From contig JAWSVM010000001.1 in NCBI GenBank assembly GCA_033851915.1, positions 1,014,140 through 1,078,139 of the forward strand: 64,000 nt of DNA, written 5' to 3'. The position numbers and the translations under genes are program-made. The notes beneath the pieces are model-generated. The model did no database searches and was not told the DNA's origin. It was given only the letters and a program-made list of their open reading frames with translations. Positions within the stretch are counted from its first letter, which is position 1, and the number at the start of each line of letters is the position of its first letter. This document shows, piece after piece, positions 51,694 through 59,157 of the stretch. The DNA comes from UBA1672 sp033851915 (GTDB taxonomy: Bacteria; Pseudomonadota; Alphaproteobacteria; Micavibrionales; Micavibrionaceae).

Positions 51694-52728
51694 ATGGCGA
51701 AAGCAGAACAAATAGAATTCCCTGCGGCGAATGATCCGCATTTTAAAATGATTGATGTTGGTAGGAAACGCCCAACTCGCAGACGCGCGGTGGCCGTTGG
51801 TTCTATCACGATGAGCGCAGCGGCGTTCGAGCGCATTAAAAGCGGAACATTGCCCAAGGGTGATGTGCTGGCGTTGGCCGAGGCGGCGGGGATGATGGGC
51901 GCGAAGAAAACGCCGGAGTTGATCCCGATGTGCCACACTTTACCGATGGATCAGGTGACAATTCATTGTGCGCTGAATGATGATGATTACAGTGTCAGTG
52001 TTTATTGCCAAGCTGCGGCTTACGCCAAGACGGGCGTGGAGATGGAGGCTTTGGCGGGCGTAAATATCGCGTTGCTGACTATTTGGGATTTAACCAAGGG
52101 CGTTGATCCGCATCTTTGTATTGGTGACATCAAGTTGCTGATTAAAACGGGCGGCAAAAGCGGTGTCTGGATTAATCCTGATGGTATCCCTGATTGGCTG
52201 GCAGAGCAGATTCCTTCGGAGCGCATCTTGGATGGTTTGAAGGCGGGCGTGTTGGTGATGAGTGACCGTGCATCCAAAGGTGATTACGAGGATAAATCGG
52301 GTGCGGTTCTTGTTGAAATTCTGAAGCGCGCGGGGGCTGATCTTGTTAATTATGATGTTATTCCTGATGATGCGCAGACGATTGCCGAAAACCTTCGCTC
52401 GATCTGTCAGACGCATCAACCTGATTTGCTGATTGCCTCGGGTGGCACAGGGCCGGGGCCACGGGATATTACGCCCGAAGTTCTTACCGAGGTGTGTGAG
52501 CGGATGTTGGACGGGCTGGGCGATTATATGCGCGCTGAAAGCCTGCATTTCACCGATACGGCGTGGCTATCACGGATGAGCGCGGGGATGTGTGGCAGCA
52601 CCCTTGTTATCGCATTCCCCGGCAGTCCAAAGGCGGTTAAGGAATGTTGGGATATCATCGCGCCTTTCATCGGTGATGCGTTGGCCAAAATTAAGAAACA
52701 GGGCTTTGCACCGTTAGAGAAAGAATAG
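51694..52728 (+). CDS. moaCB: MoaC-MoaB fusion, bifunctional molybdopterin biosynthesis protein
   Basis: A 344-residue fusion. Residues 1 to about 160 are MoaC (cyclic pyranopterin monophosphate synthase): RRAVAVGSITMS, PLIPMCHTLP-type segment ELIPMCHTLPMDQV (about 74-87) and VEMEALAGVNIALLTIWDL (about 115-133). Residues about 180-340 are MoaB/MogA-like (molybdopterin adenylyltransferase): VLVMSDRASKGDYEDKSG, ASGGTGPGPRDITPEV (near 249) and AFPGSPKAVKECW. Both sets of motifs are intact. The fusion couples an early and a late step of the pathway. It starts four bases after moaA. Confidence 0.93.
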   Translation: MAKAEQIEFPAANDPHFKMIDVGRKRPTRRRAVAVGSITMSAAAFERIKSGTLPKGDVLALAEAAGMMGAKKTPELIPMCHTLPMDQVTIHCALNDDDYSVSVYCQAAAYAKTGVEMEALAGVNIALLTIWDLTKGVDPHLCIGDIKLLIKTGGKSGVWINPDGIPDWLAEQIPSERILDGLKAGVLVMSDRASKGDYEDKSGAVLVEILKRAGADLVNYDVIPDDAQTIAENLRSICQTHQPDLLIASGGTGPGPRDITPEVLTEVCERMLDGLGDYMRAESLHFTDTAWLSRMSAGMCGSTLVIAFPGSPKAVKECWDIIAPFIGDALAKIKKQGFAPLEKE

Positions 52729-52731
52729 GGG

Positions 52732-52971
52732 ATGAGCAACATAACCATTCAAATACAGTTCTACGGCGCATTCCGAAAGTTTGGCGCATCACAGAGCATC
52801 ACGCTTGCCTCGGGCAGTACAGTGATGCACATAAAGCAAGCCTTATCAGAAACGCTTGGCGCGTTGGTACATGACTCGGTCTTGGCCAATGATAATGCCG
52901 TATTACCGAACGGTTACGTGTTTGAAGAAGATGCGACGCTTTCTATTTTACCGCCTGTTTGCGGAGGATGA
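52732..52971 (+). CDS. moaD: molybdopterin synthase small subunit MoaD
   Basis: A 79-residue ubiquitin-like protein ending in the Gly-Gly (PPVCGG) that is activated as a thiocarboxylate to donate sulfur to precursor Z. AFRKFGASQSITLASGSTV and FEEDATLSILPPV follow the MoaD pattern. A Cys sits immediately before the terminal Gly-Gly, which is less usual. Three bases separate it from the upstream fusion gene, and moaE starts one base after its stop. Confidence 0.92.
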   Translation: MSNITIQIQFYGAFRKFGASQSITLASGSTVMHIKQALSETLGALVHDSVLANDNAVLPNGYVFEEDATLSILPPVCGG

Positions 52972-52972
52972 T

Positions 52973-53452
52973 ATGAGCGAAACGATCCATGTTGAAATAT
53001 CGGAAAACCCTTTAAGCGTTCAAGCGGCTTGTGACTTTGTTATGGATGATGCGCATGGGGCGATTGATACATTTATCGGCGCGGTGCGTAATCACCATGA
53101 GGGGCAGGTTGTGCAAGGCATGACGTATGATGTGCATAAGGGGCTGGCGGAAACGACGTTTAACGATATATGTCTGGAGGCGCAAGGGTTTTGGCCAAAG
53201 ACAAAATACTATGTTTCTCATTTTCAAGGTGAACTGGATATTGGTGGGATCAGCGTTATTATTGCGGTCAGTGCGGCGCATCGCGGCGATACGTTTGATG
53301 CGTGTCGCTATGTGATTGAAGAATTAAAAAAGCGTTCTCCCATTTGGAAAAAAGAACATTACCCGAGCGGTAAGAGCGAGTGGCTGGCGGGGCATTCTTT
53401 GAATGATGAAGCGGATGTAGAGACAATTTGTTGCGGTAAGTGCGGAGGTTAG
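52973..53452 (+). CDS. moaE: molybdopterin synthase large subunit MoaE with Cys-rich tail
   Basis: Read from the ATG of MSETIHVEI, placed after GGAGG in the moaD tail; the longer open frame before it overlaps moaD and is not coding. The 159-residue protein holds the catalytic part of molybdopterin synthase: GAIDTFIGAVRNHHEG, MTYDVHKGLAE, GELDIGGISVIIAVSAAHRGDTF in two parts, and the active-site lysine region RSPIWKKEHYPSG. It ends VETICCGKCGG, an extra Cys/Gly tail reminiscent of the tail of NarH and of the small narH-narJ ORF. Confidence 0.94.
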   Translation: MSETIHVEISENPLSVQAACDFVMDDAHGAIDTFIGAVRNHHEGQVVQGMTYDVHKGLAETTFNDICLEAQGFWPKTKYYVSHFQGELDIGGISVIIAVSAAHRGDTFDACRYVIEELKKRSPIWKKEHYPSGKSEWLAGHSLNDEADVETICCGKCGG

Positions 53453-53453
53453 T

Positions 53454-53969
53454 ATGCGCATTGCAGGTGTTGTATTGGCTGGCGGTCGTTCATCTCGCAT
53501 GGGACGAGACAAAGCCTTCCTCGATTTTGGCGGCAAGCCTTTGATTGACCATATGATGGCGTTATTGCGCGATGTTGGGTTAGAGGATGTCTATGTTAGC
53601 GGCGATATTGAGGGCTACCCCAGCATTCCCGATATGCAGAGTTTTAACGGCCCCGCTTGTGCGATTGCGGATGTGATGGCGCATCTGAGCCAATATGACG
53701 GAGCGCTGTTTGTGCCGGTTGATATGCCGCTTCTTTCTGTAGGGGCTTTGAAATTATTGATGCAAAGCAAGGCAGGCGGGTATTTCGAGCAATGGCCATT
53801 GCCTGTGTTCATCACTCAGCCTTGCATGGTTGAGAATGCATATTCCGTTCAAAAGTTGTTGGATGAGCAAGGCATAATGCCCCTTGAAATTCCTGAACAT
53901 CATAAAGCAGAGATGCAGAATTTTAATACCCCCGAAGATTGGAAAAAGGTGACGCAAAATGAATGTTAG
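53454..53969 (+). CDS. mobA: molybdenum cofactor guanylyltransferase MobA-like
   Basis: A 171-residue nucleotidyltransferase that attaches GMP to the molybdenum cofactor to make the MGD form used by NarG. The N-terminal nucleotide motif GVVLAGGRSSRMGRDKAFLD is complete, GPACAIADVMAHL and LFVPVDMPLLS (Asp metal ligand) follow. It is somewhat short compared with E. coli MobA (194 residues), mainly in the C-terminal part. It starts one base after moaE and overlaps the next ORF by eleven bases. Confidence 0.92.
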   Translation: MRIAGVVLAGGRSSRMGRDKAFLDFGGKPLIDHMMALLRDVGLEDVYVSGDIEGYPSIPDMQSFNGPACAIADVMAHLSQYDGALFVPVDMPLLSVGALKLLMQSKAGGYFEQWPLPVFITQPCMVENAYSVQKLLDEQGIMPLEIPEHHKAEMQNFNTPEDWKKVTQNEC

Positions 53970-54297
53970 ATTTGAAGAACAAGATATCCGTTTTAAGATT
54001 TCAGAGGAGGAGCTAAAGCATCTTATGCAGGGGCATATTGTGCGTGTTTCAGTTGGGTTTTCTCTTAACAGCGTAACCATCTTGATTAACCCGAATGCAT
54101 TGGGAGAGGGCATGGAGGTTAAGCATATTTTTGATGATGATACCTCCTATATTACGCTGCTTGTTCCCAGCCATATCTTGGTTGACCTTCATAATATGGG
54201 CAAAAACCGTGATGGTATTGTGGTGAAGCAGGGCGCGCTTTCCTTGTCATTACAGGTTGATGTGCGTAAAGATTCCCGACCCAAAGAAAAGGCGTGA
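53959..54297 (+). CDS. conserved-looking small protein at the end of the moa operon
   Basis: A 112-residue soluble protein beginning MNVRFEEQDIRFKISEEELK. It overlaps the mobA end, so it belongs to the operon. The pattern of an N-terminal RF-x-I-x-x-x-E-L motif followed by beta-strands (VTILINPN, ITLLVPSHILVDLHNMG) resembles small uncharacterised proteins found near Moco genes, but I cannot name the family with certainty. No membrane segment or metal motif is visible. Confidence 0.7.
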   Translation: MNVRFEEQDIRFKISEEELKHLMQGHIVRVSVGFSLNSVTILINPNALGEGMEVKHIFDDDTSYITLLVPSHILVDLHNMGKNRDGIVVKQGALSLSLQVDVRKDSRPKEKA

Positions 54298-54307
54298 GAG
54301 AACAGAC

Positions 54308-55066
54308 ATGCTAGCCCTGTCATTCTCGTTTTTTGTTACAGCTATCCTTTATGCCTCTGTGGGGTTTGGCGGTGGATCTACCTATAATGCGTTACTCGTT
54401 TTGGCAGAGGTGGATTATCGCATTCTGCCCAGTATCGCGTTGCTCTGTAATTTGATTGTTGTCTCGGGCGGTGTGTGGCGATTTTCGCGTGCGGAATATG
54501 TTGATTTAAGGCGCATGATGCCGTGGGTTATCACGTCGGTTCCGGCGGCATGGATTGGCGGCAGTTTGAATGTCTCCGAGGAATTATTTGTCGGGTTGTT
54601 GGGCTTTTCTTTGTTGGCCGCGGCAGTGCGGATGCTTTGGCCGAAGACAAAGGAACAAAGTGCGGCGAAATTAACTATCAATCAATATCGTTTTCTACCG
54701 CCTGTTATAGGCATCGTTTTGGGGTTATTGGCCGGATTGGTTGGTATCGGTGGTGGGATATTCCTTGCGCCTATTCTTTATCTTATGCGCTGGGATAGTG
54801 AAAAGAAAATCGCGGCAACGTGCAGTGTTTTCATTCTGGTTAACTCTGTTTCCGGTTTAATTGGGCAGGTTATGAAGCTTAGTGATATGGAGAAGCTTGG
54901 CAGTATTTCAGTATATTGGCTGTTGTTTCCTGCGGTGTTGGTGGGTGGGCAAATCGGCTCCACCATGGGCGCAAAATATCTTAACCCGAAGACGCTAAGT
55001 CTTATGACCGCGTTGCTGATTTTATACGTGTCTGTGCGTTTGTTATGGCGCTGGCTTAATATGTAG
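54308..55066 (+). CDS. TauE/SafE-type membrane exporter
   Basis: Read from the ATG at 54308 (MLALSFSFFVTAILYA); the longer frame overlaps the preceding gene by 41 bases and lacks a membrane-like start. The 252-residue protein has about eight hydrophobic segments in two similar halves: ASVGFGGGSTYNALL and LAGLVGIGGGIFLAPIL are the duplicated signature of the TauE/SafE family. Members export sulfite or other small anions. Placement after the moa operon suggests transport linked to sulfur or molybdate chemistry, which is inference. An IS remnant begins at its stop codon. Confidence 0.9.
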   Translation: MLALSFSFFVTAILYASVGFGGGSTYNALLVLAEVDYRILPSIALLCNLIVVSGGVWRFSRAEYVDLRRMMPWVITSVPAAWIGGSLNVSEELFVGLLGFSLLAAAVRMLWPKTKEQSAAKLTINQYRFLPPVIGIVLGLLAGLVGIGGGIFLAPILYLMRWDSEKKIAATCSVFILVNSVSGLIGQVMKLSDMEKLGSISVYWLLFPAVLVGGQIGSTMGAKYLNPKTLSLMTALLILYVSVRLLWRWLNM

Positions 55067-55213
55067 AGTGCTGTCAGGCAAATGCTAACTTTCTTCGAGG
55101 GTAATTTGCGCATAATTCTAGTTCATACAAATTCATCTCCATTGTTCAATAGAGGCTTGGCGTAAATTCTTAAAGCTATGTCGATTTTCTAAATGTCGTT
55201 GGTGATTAAAATA
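55066..55213. mobile_element. remnant of an IS6-type element end
   Basis: AGAGTGCTGTCAGGCAAATG and the sequence after it align base by base, with scattered changes, to the left end of the intact IS at 57252: both contain TCTCCATTGTTCA/TCTCCATTGATCA, then TAAA-TTCTTAAAGCTAT and TCGATTTTCTAAATG-CGTTGG. The match stops near 55213. Only the terminal region and the transposase 3' end remain. The rest of 55214-55399 shows no gene. Confidence 0.8.
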
Positions 55214-55399
55214 ATGGAGGAAGCATGACTGGATGGAGGTGAATTAAACGATGAGTCTGATTTTGATGAGGTTTTGTATATGCCTTAAAACTTGATTGTA
55301 GGCCATAAGTTTTAAGTGTGATGTGTCACACAAATATTTATTGCAATCAGAAATATAGTCACTTATAACGAAATACAGCCATGCGTACAAGAGGGTATT

Positions 55400-56122
55400 A
55401 TGAAAAAATTCTTCAAAAAAACAATGTTATGTTTTTCGGTTTTGTGCTTATCGTTAACCGCATGTCAGGTGGAGGATGAGCAGGTGAGTGCGCATGCGCA
55501 GGAGCCGTTAAAAAGTTTACCGTTTTTGGTGGTGGATTTAGATGGTGATGGGATTGAACTTATCCCGTTAGAGGAATCAAACGTGTATTTCGATGTTGAT
55601 GGTGATGGCTTGGCGGAGCGTACACAATGGGTGCATCCTGATGATGGGTTTTTGTATGTGTCTAGTCGAGAAGAAGATCGTGTGTTAAATTCTGTGCTAA
55701 CAAGGGTTATGGCTTTTTTTACAAACTCTATATTAAAAATCAAGGAGCATGATAAAAATATAGATGGTATCTATAATAAACTGGATTTTGTTCCCTTCTC
55801 ACAAGGAAAGACCCTGCAAGAATTAGGTTTTATAATTATGCAAGATAAAAAGCTGCTTGGTATCCCAAATTCTAGTAAAAAAAAATCTATCAAATGTAAG
55901 TTAGATTATTTTTCTATTGATGCTTTTGGTAAGCATACTTTGTCTTGTTTAAATGATAAGACGTACGGGGTGTCTGAGGTATATTTCGACTATGAGGACA
56001 CTAACGTAGTTTGGGCAGAGATGTGTAAAAGGTTGAAAAGAAATCAACATCAAGCACAAGGCTCAGAAAGAGATTATCTGTCTCATTGTATCCCTAATAA
56101 ATCAAATAAAAAAGGAGAGTAA
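55400..56122 (+). CDS. lipoprotein with RTX-associated Asp-rich motif
   Basis: A 240-residue protein with a lipoprotein signal (MKKFFKKTMLCFSVLCLSLT followed by AC, lipobox LTAC). Residues about 40-75 contain PFLVVDLDGDGIELIPLEES, then VYFDVDGDGLAERTQWVHPD, a motif normally found inside large RTX toxins and adhesins and probably calcium binding. The rest is Lys-rich and unrecognised. It lies two bases upstream of an RTX/LysM-like gene, so the two likely form a unit, perhaps with the lipoprotein anchoring or processing the secreted product. This is inference. Confidence 0.75.
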   Translation: MKKFFKKTMLCFSVLCLSLTACQVEDEQVSAHAQEPLKSLPFLVVDLDGDGIELIPLEESNVYFDVDGDGLAERTQWVHPDDGFLYVSSREEDRVLNSVLTRVMAFFTNSILKIKEHDKNIDGIYNKLDFVPFSQGKTLQELGFIIMQDKKLLGIPNSSKKKSIKCKLDYFSIDAFGKHTLSCLNDKTYGVSEVYFDYEDTNVVWAEMCKRLKRNQHQAQGSERDYLSHCIPNKSNKKGE

Positions 56123-56124
56123 CC

Positions 56125-57253
56125 ATGGCTTTTGAATTAGCAAATCCAATACATTATGTCGGTGATAGATCAGAACCATGGGAGGCACCAGCAGAAATTA
56201 GTTTGCTTGGTACGATATTAAACGGCGCCATATTAGAATCTGTTACAAGCGGAAACATTATTACAAAAACCATTGTAATGGCGGCAAAAACTGGTATTCC
56301 CGGACAAGTTCTTAATGAGACGGTTGAGGTCGTTATTGAAGCGAATGGTGCAAGTATTAACCCCCTAACATACAAAGTGTATAAAGATGGTCAATTAATT
56401 GAAATGCGTACTCCGATTAATCCATATGCTACGGATTTTGATGTCACCACATATCTGGCAGGCCAAATGGGAGAGCTGGGCGTTTCATATGTTACGGGGG
56501 AGCTTTTCGTTGCAGGCGCGTTGGCGTTTGGCGCAACACCGCCGGGCTGGTTGACTGTTATTGTGGGTGGTACGGCAACAGTTTTATTATCAAAGGTTGT
56601 TGATATTGACCGTCTGAACCAAGTTGCAGGTAACACGTTGGATGTTGAATTTAAGATTTTTGACGCTGATGGTAATGTTTTAGGGGGGACTTGGTATAAG
56701 GATGGTCTTGTTAATTTAACAACGCAAGTTCTATCTAATGCGATTACAGACTTAATATCTCAACATGGGTTTACAACAACCGAGGGGGAGGCTTTCCCAT
56801 TGGTGGCAGAAGGTATGAAAATACAGCATTTCTATGATAATGCTCTGGCTGATGAATTTACTGTTTACAATGGACAGATGATTAAGGATATTGCCAATAT
56901 TCATGGTGTTACAACTGCCGAATTATTTGAAAATGATGGCGCCGCGTTATGGGATGATGGCGGGAATTCTGATTTTAATTTATTTTTTGAAGTTTCGGGG
57001 CATCCAGTGGTATTTGCACGAGACACGGATATTTTGAAGGTCGATGTGGACGGTAAATCATTGACGCCAAGAATATCTTTCCACCCCTCCGAAATTCTAG
57101 CGGGGCTCACGGAAATTATTGGTACGGATGCGAATAATTTGATTATCGGCACGGATAGCGGGATTGATTATTTAACTGGTGGCGCAGGCGTGGACTATGT
57201 GTTCGGCGGCGCGGGGGGGGGGATATTCTCTATGCAAGTGCATATGCAAAAGA
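56125..57253 (+). pseudogene. RTX/LysM-like secreted protein gene, cut by an IS element
   Basis: The frame starts at 56125 after AAAGGAGAG and encodes about 370 native residues before the IS. Residues about 125-165 are hydrophobic and glycine-rich. FTVYNGQMIKDIANIHGVTT (about 248-267) resembles a LysM domain. GTDANNLIIGTDSGIDYLTG and GGAGVDYVFGGAG are RTX repeats that begin near 333. After a ten-G tract (57213-57222) the frame shifts: with 8 or 11 G it would continue GGDILYASAYAK, a normal RTX ending of a unit. The insertion sequence starts about 30 bases later, and the present frame reads into it and stops at 57351. The C-terminal secretion signal is lost, so secretion is unlikely. Confidence 0.75.
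57213..57222 (+). repeat. ten-G homopolymer in the RTX/LysM-like gene
   Basis: A run of ten G interrupts the RTX reading frame. Tracts of this length slip during replication, and a change of one or two bases would restore the RTX frame up to the IS. It could also be a sequencing error. Confidence 0.85.
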
Positions 57254-58058
57254 GTGCTGTCAGACAAACGCTAACTTTTCTCCTAAATCGAGTAGGGCGT
57301 AATTTATCTGACGCAAATTGTTCTCCATTGATCAACAGAGTCTTGTCGTAAATTTTTAAAGCTATCTCGATTTTCTAAATGACGTTGGTGGTTGAAATGG
57401 TTTTGGAACGTTGATTGAATTGAAACAAATTTTTGCAAAGACCGCATTGATCTGAATTTATTCATTCCCCGTTCTCGTCGTCGAAAATGTAGGTGAGAGT
57501 TCTCGGCTTGGTTGTTCTTATATCGTCCGGTTTCTTGTAAATTCTGTGCGTTTAAGTCTCTAAGAGCAGCTTTGTATGAGGGTAATTTATCCGTCACGAT
57601 TTCTTTAGGCTGTCCATGTCTGGATATAAGCTTTTTCAAGACTTTATATGCTGCTTTCTTGTTTCTTCTCTTTGAAACGTAGCAATCAATAATCGTTCCT
57701 TCATGATCTACCGCACGCCATAAATAATGTGTTTCTCCATTAATTTTTACGAAGACTTCATCGATGTGCCAGCGCCAGTTTGAAGCGCGATGATTAGCCT
57801 TTTTCTTCATCTCTTTTGAGAATAACGTTCCGAACTTATTCCACCAATATCGTATGGTTTCGTGGCAAACATCAATACCGCGCTCATGTAGAATATCTTC
57901 GACTTGCCTTAAACTCAGTGGATAACGGATGTAATACATCACCGCTAGCTTGATGATTTCGGGAGAAGTTTTGTAGTATTTGAAGTGGTTAATTTTGCTC
58001 ATAATTGACCGTAGCATGAGCAAAAAACTTAAAACACAATTTTAGTCTGACATGACCA
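57252..58058 (-). mobile_element. IS6-family insertion sequence
   Basis: An element of about 0.8 kb with one transposase gene. The ends share TGTCAGAC followed by an A/T-rich run: left GTGCTGTCAGACAAA, right (reverse complement) GGTCATGTCAGACTAAA. Exact ends and the target duplication are not certain from the sequence alone. It separates the RTX/LysM-like gene on its left from a recombinase fragment on its right. Confidence 0.85.
57304..58002 (-). CDS. IS6-family DDE transposase
   Basis: Read from the ATG of MSKINHFKYYKTSPEIIKLA; in-frame ATGs seven codons upstream are possible. The 232-residue protein has an N-terminal helix-turn-helix (LSLRQVEDILHERG) and a DDE domain with Asp in WRWHIDEVFVKING, Asp in KEIVTDKLPSYKAAL and Glu in NNQAENSHLHFRRRERGMNK. 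These match IS6/IS26-like enzymes. No frameshift is seen, so it may be active. Related decayed copies lie at both sides (55066 and 58420). Confidence 0.93.
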   Translation of the reverse strand: MSKINHFKYYKTSPEIIKLAVMYYIRYPLSLRQVEDILHERGIDVCHETIRYWWNKFGTLFSKEMKKKANHRASNWRWHIDEVFVKINGETHYLWRAVDHEGTIIDCYVSKRRNKKAAYKVLKKLISRHGQPKEIVTDKLPSYKAALRDLNAQNLQETGRYKNNQAENSHLHFRRRERGMNKFRSMRSLQKFVSIQSTFQNHFNHQRHLENRDSFKNLRQDSVDQWRTICVR

Positions 58059-58064
58059 TACAGA

Positions 58065-58229
58065 GATCCTCTCGACCTTCCTCAAAATGAATTAGAGAAT
58101 CTTGTTAAAGGACTTGTCTGGCGCGAAGAGCATTTTGGCGGATCGACGCTGCAAATGATTGCCGACAAATACGGTCATTCAAAATCTCACATCCATATTA
58201 ATATCCTAAAAACACTGAAGGCGGCTTAA
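58065..58229 (+). pseudogene. C-terminal fragment of a serine-recombinase-like protein
   Basis: An open frame with no start codon of its own reads LPQNELENLVKGLVWREEHF then GSTLQMIADKYGHSKSHIH and ends LKTLKAA before TAA at 58227-58229. The helix-turn-helix pattern near the end resembles the C-terminal region of large serine recombinases. It begins a few bases after the IS right end, so the IS or an associated deletion removed the rest. Confidence 0.5.
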
Positions 58230-58419
58230 CCCCAGGATTCTGGTGCTTTAATTCCGTACATGGCGCGGGAGCATCATGAGAAAACAGGTCGTTTTCGTCC
58301 ATAAACTTCAATTTTCAGCATGTACGGATTTTTAATCTACGCAAAGCGGCGCGGAACGCCGCGGCTTACAGGCATAAACTCTCATAATGTATGGATTGGT
58401 GGACTGAATGGCAGTGCTT

Positions 58420-58730
58420 GCAGTCCAGCGCTAACTTTTCTCAGCCATATATTCACTGTAATTAGTTTTTTTACAGGGTAGTTTTAGAAAATTGTCCTGT
58501 TTTATCTGACAATATATCTCGAAAAGATCTGATATTAGGGCTTTCGAGGTTTGGTTAATAAAAATAACAGTGATTTATCAGGGGTTTCCAATAGCCTCTG
58601 GTTTTGTGGCAAATATAAATGCCGTGTTCGTGCAGAATATCTTCAACTTACCGTAAGCTTAGTGGGTAACGGATGTAATACATCACGTATTCGAGAAATG
58701 TCCCAAGTTAATTTGACATGACCCTCATAG
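58420..58730. mobile_element. second decayed IS6-type remnant
   Basis: GCGCTAACTTTTCTC near 58429 resembles the left end of the intact IS. A block at about 58590-58690 (TTTTGTGGCAAATATAAATG, then CAGAATATCTTCAACTT, AGTGGGTAACGGATGTAATA) matches the IS transposase 5' region. TTTGACATGACC near 58713 resembles its right end. The middle is deleted. The neighbouring 58731-59157 is AT-rich and holds no gene I can support. Confidence 0.7.
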
Positions 58731-59157
58731 GACCTGACGGAGAACAATTTTTCTCTGCTAAAGTCACAAAATTTAATCTACAGAAGTGGCTGGCACTACT
58801 GAAAACATTACAAAAGCGGTTAAATGTGTATTTTTTCTGCAAAATGTTAGTTAGAATCGTAAAAATTTTCAAAAACACACCAGACTATACTTAAGCATTA
58901 ATATTTGATGTGATATCTATCTTCATGCCATTGATTGTATAATAAAAATACAAAAAAGTAGCTTTAGGAGACATAAAACGCATGAGTGTATCTTGTCAGC
59001 ATTTGTGTACTATAACAAATCCTCCATGTTTCAAATAAAAACGCTCCGTAATTCTTTATAATTAAGACCTTTTTAAGTTAATTTATATAAAATTGAAGAT
59101 ATTATATTTTTATAAATTTTTATAGAAAAAACTTGAATCCTTGAGTGCGTATCTGAC

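Noticed and set aside
58330..58365. GC-rich hairpin (GCGGCG / CGCCGC) in the AT-rich region after the IS
   Set aside because: No T run and no gene end nearby; may be a palindromic repeat, but only one copy was seen.
58982..59038. 18-codon ORF with a GGAG site upstream of the adhesin, possible leader peptide
   Set aside because: Too short and without pairing arms or an attenuator downstream; no support beyond the ribosome site.
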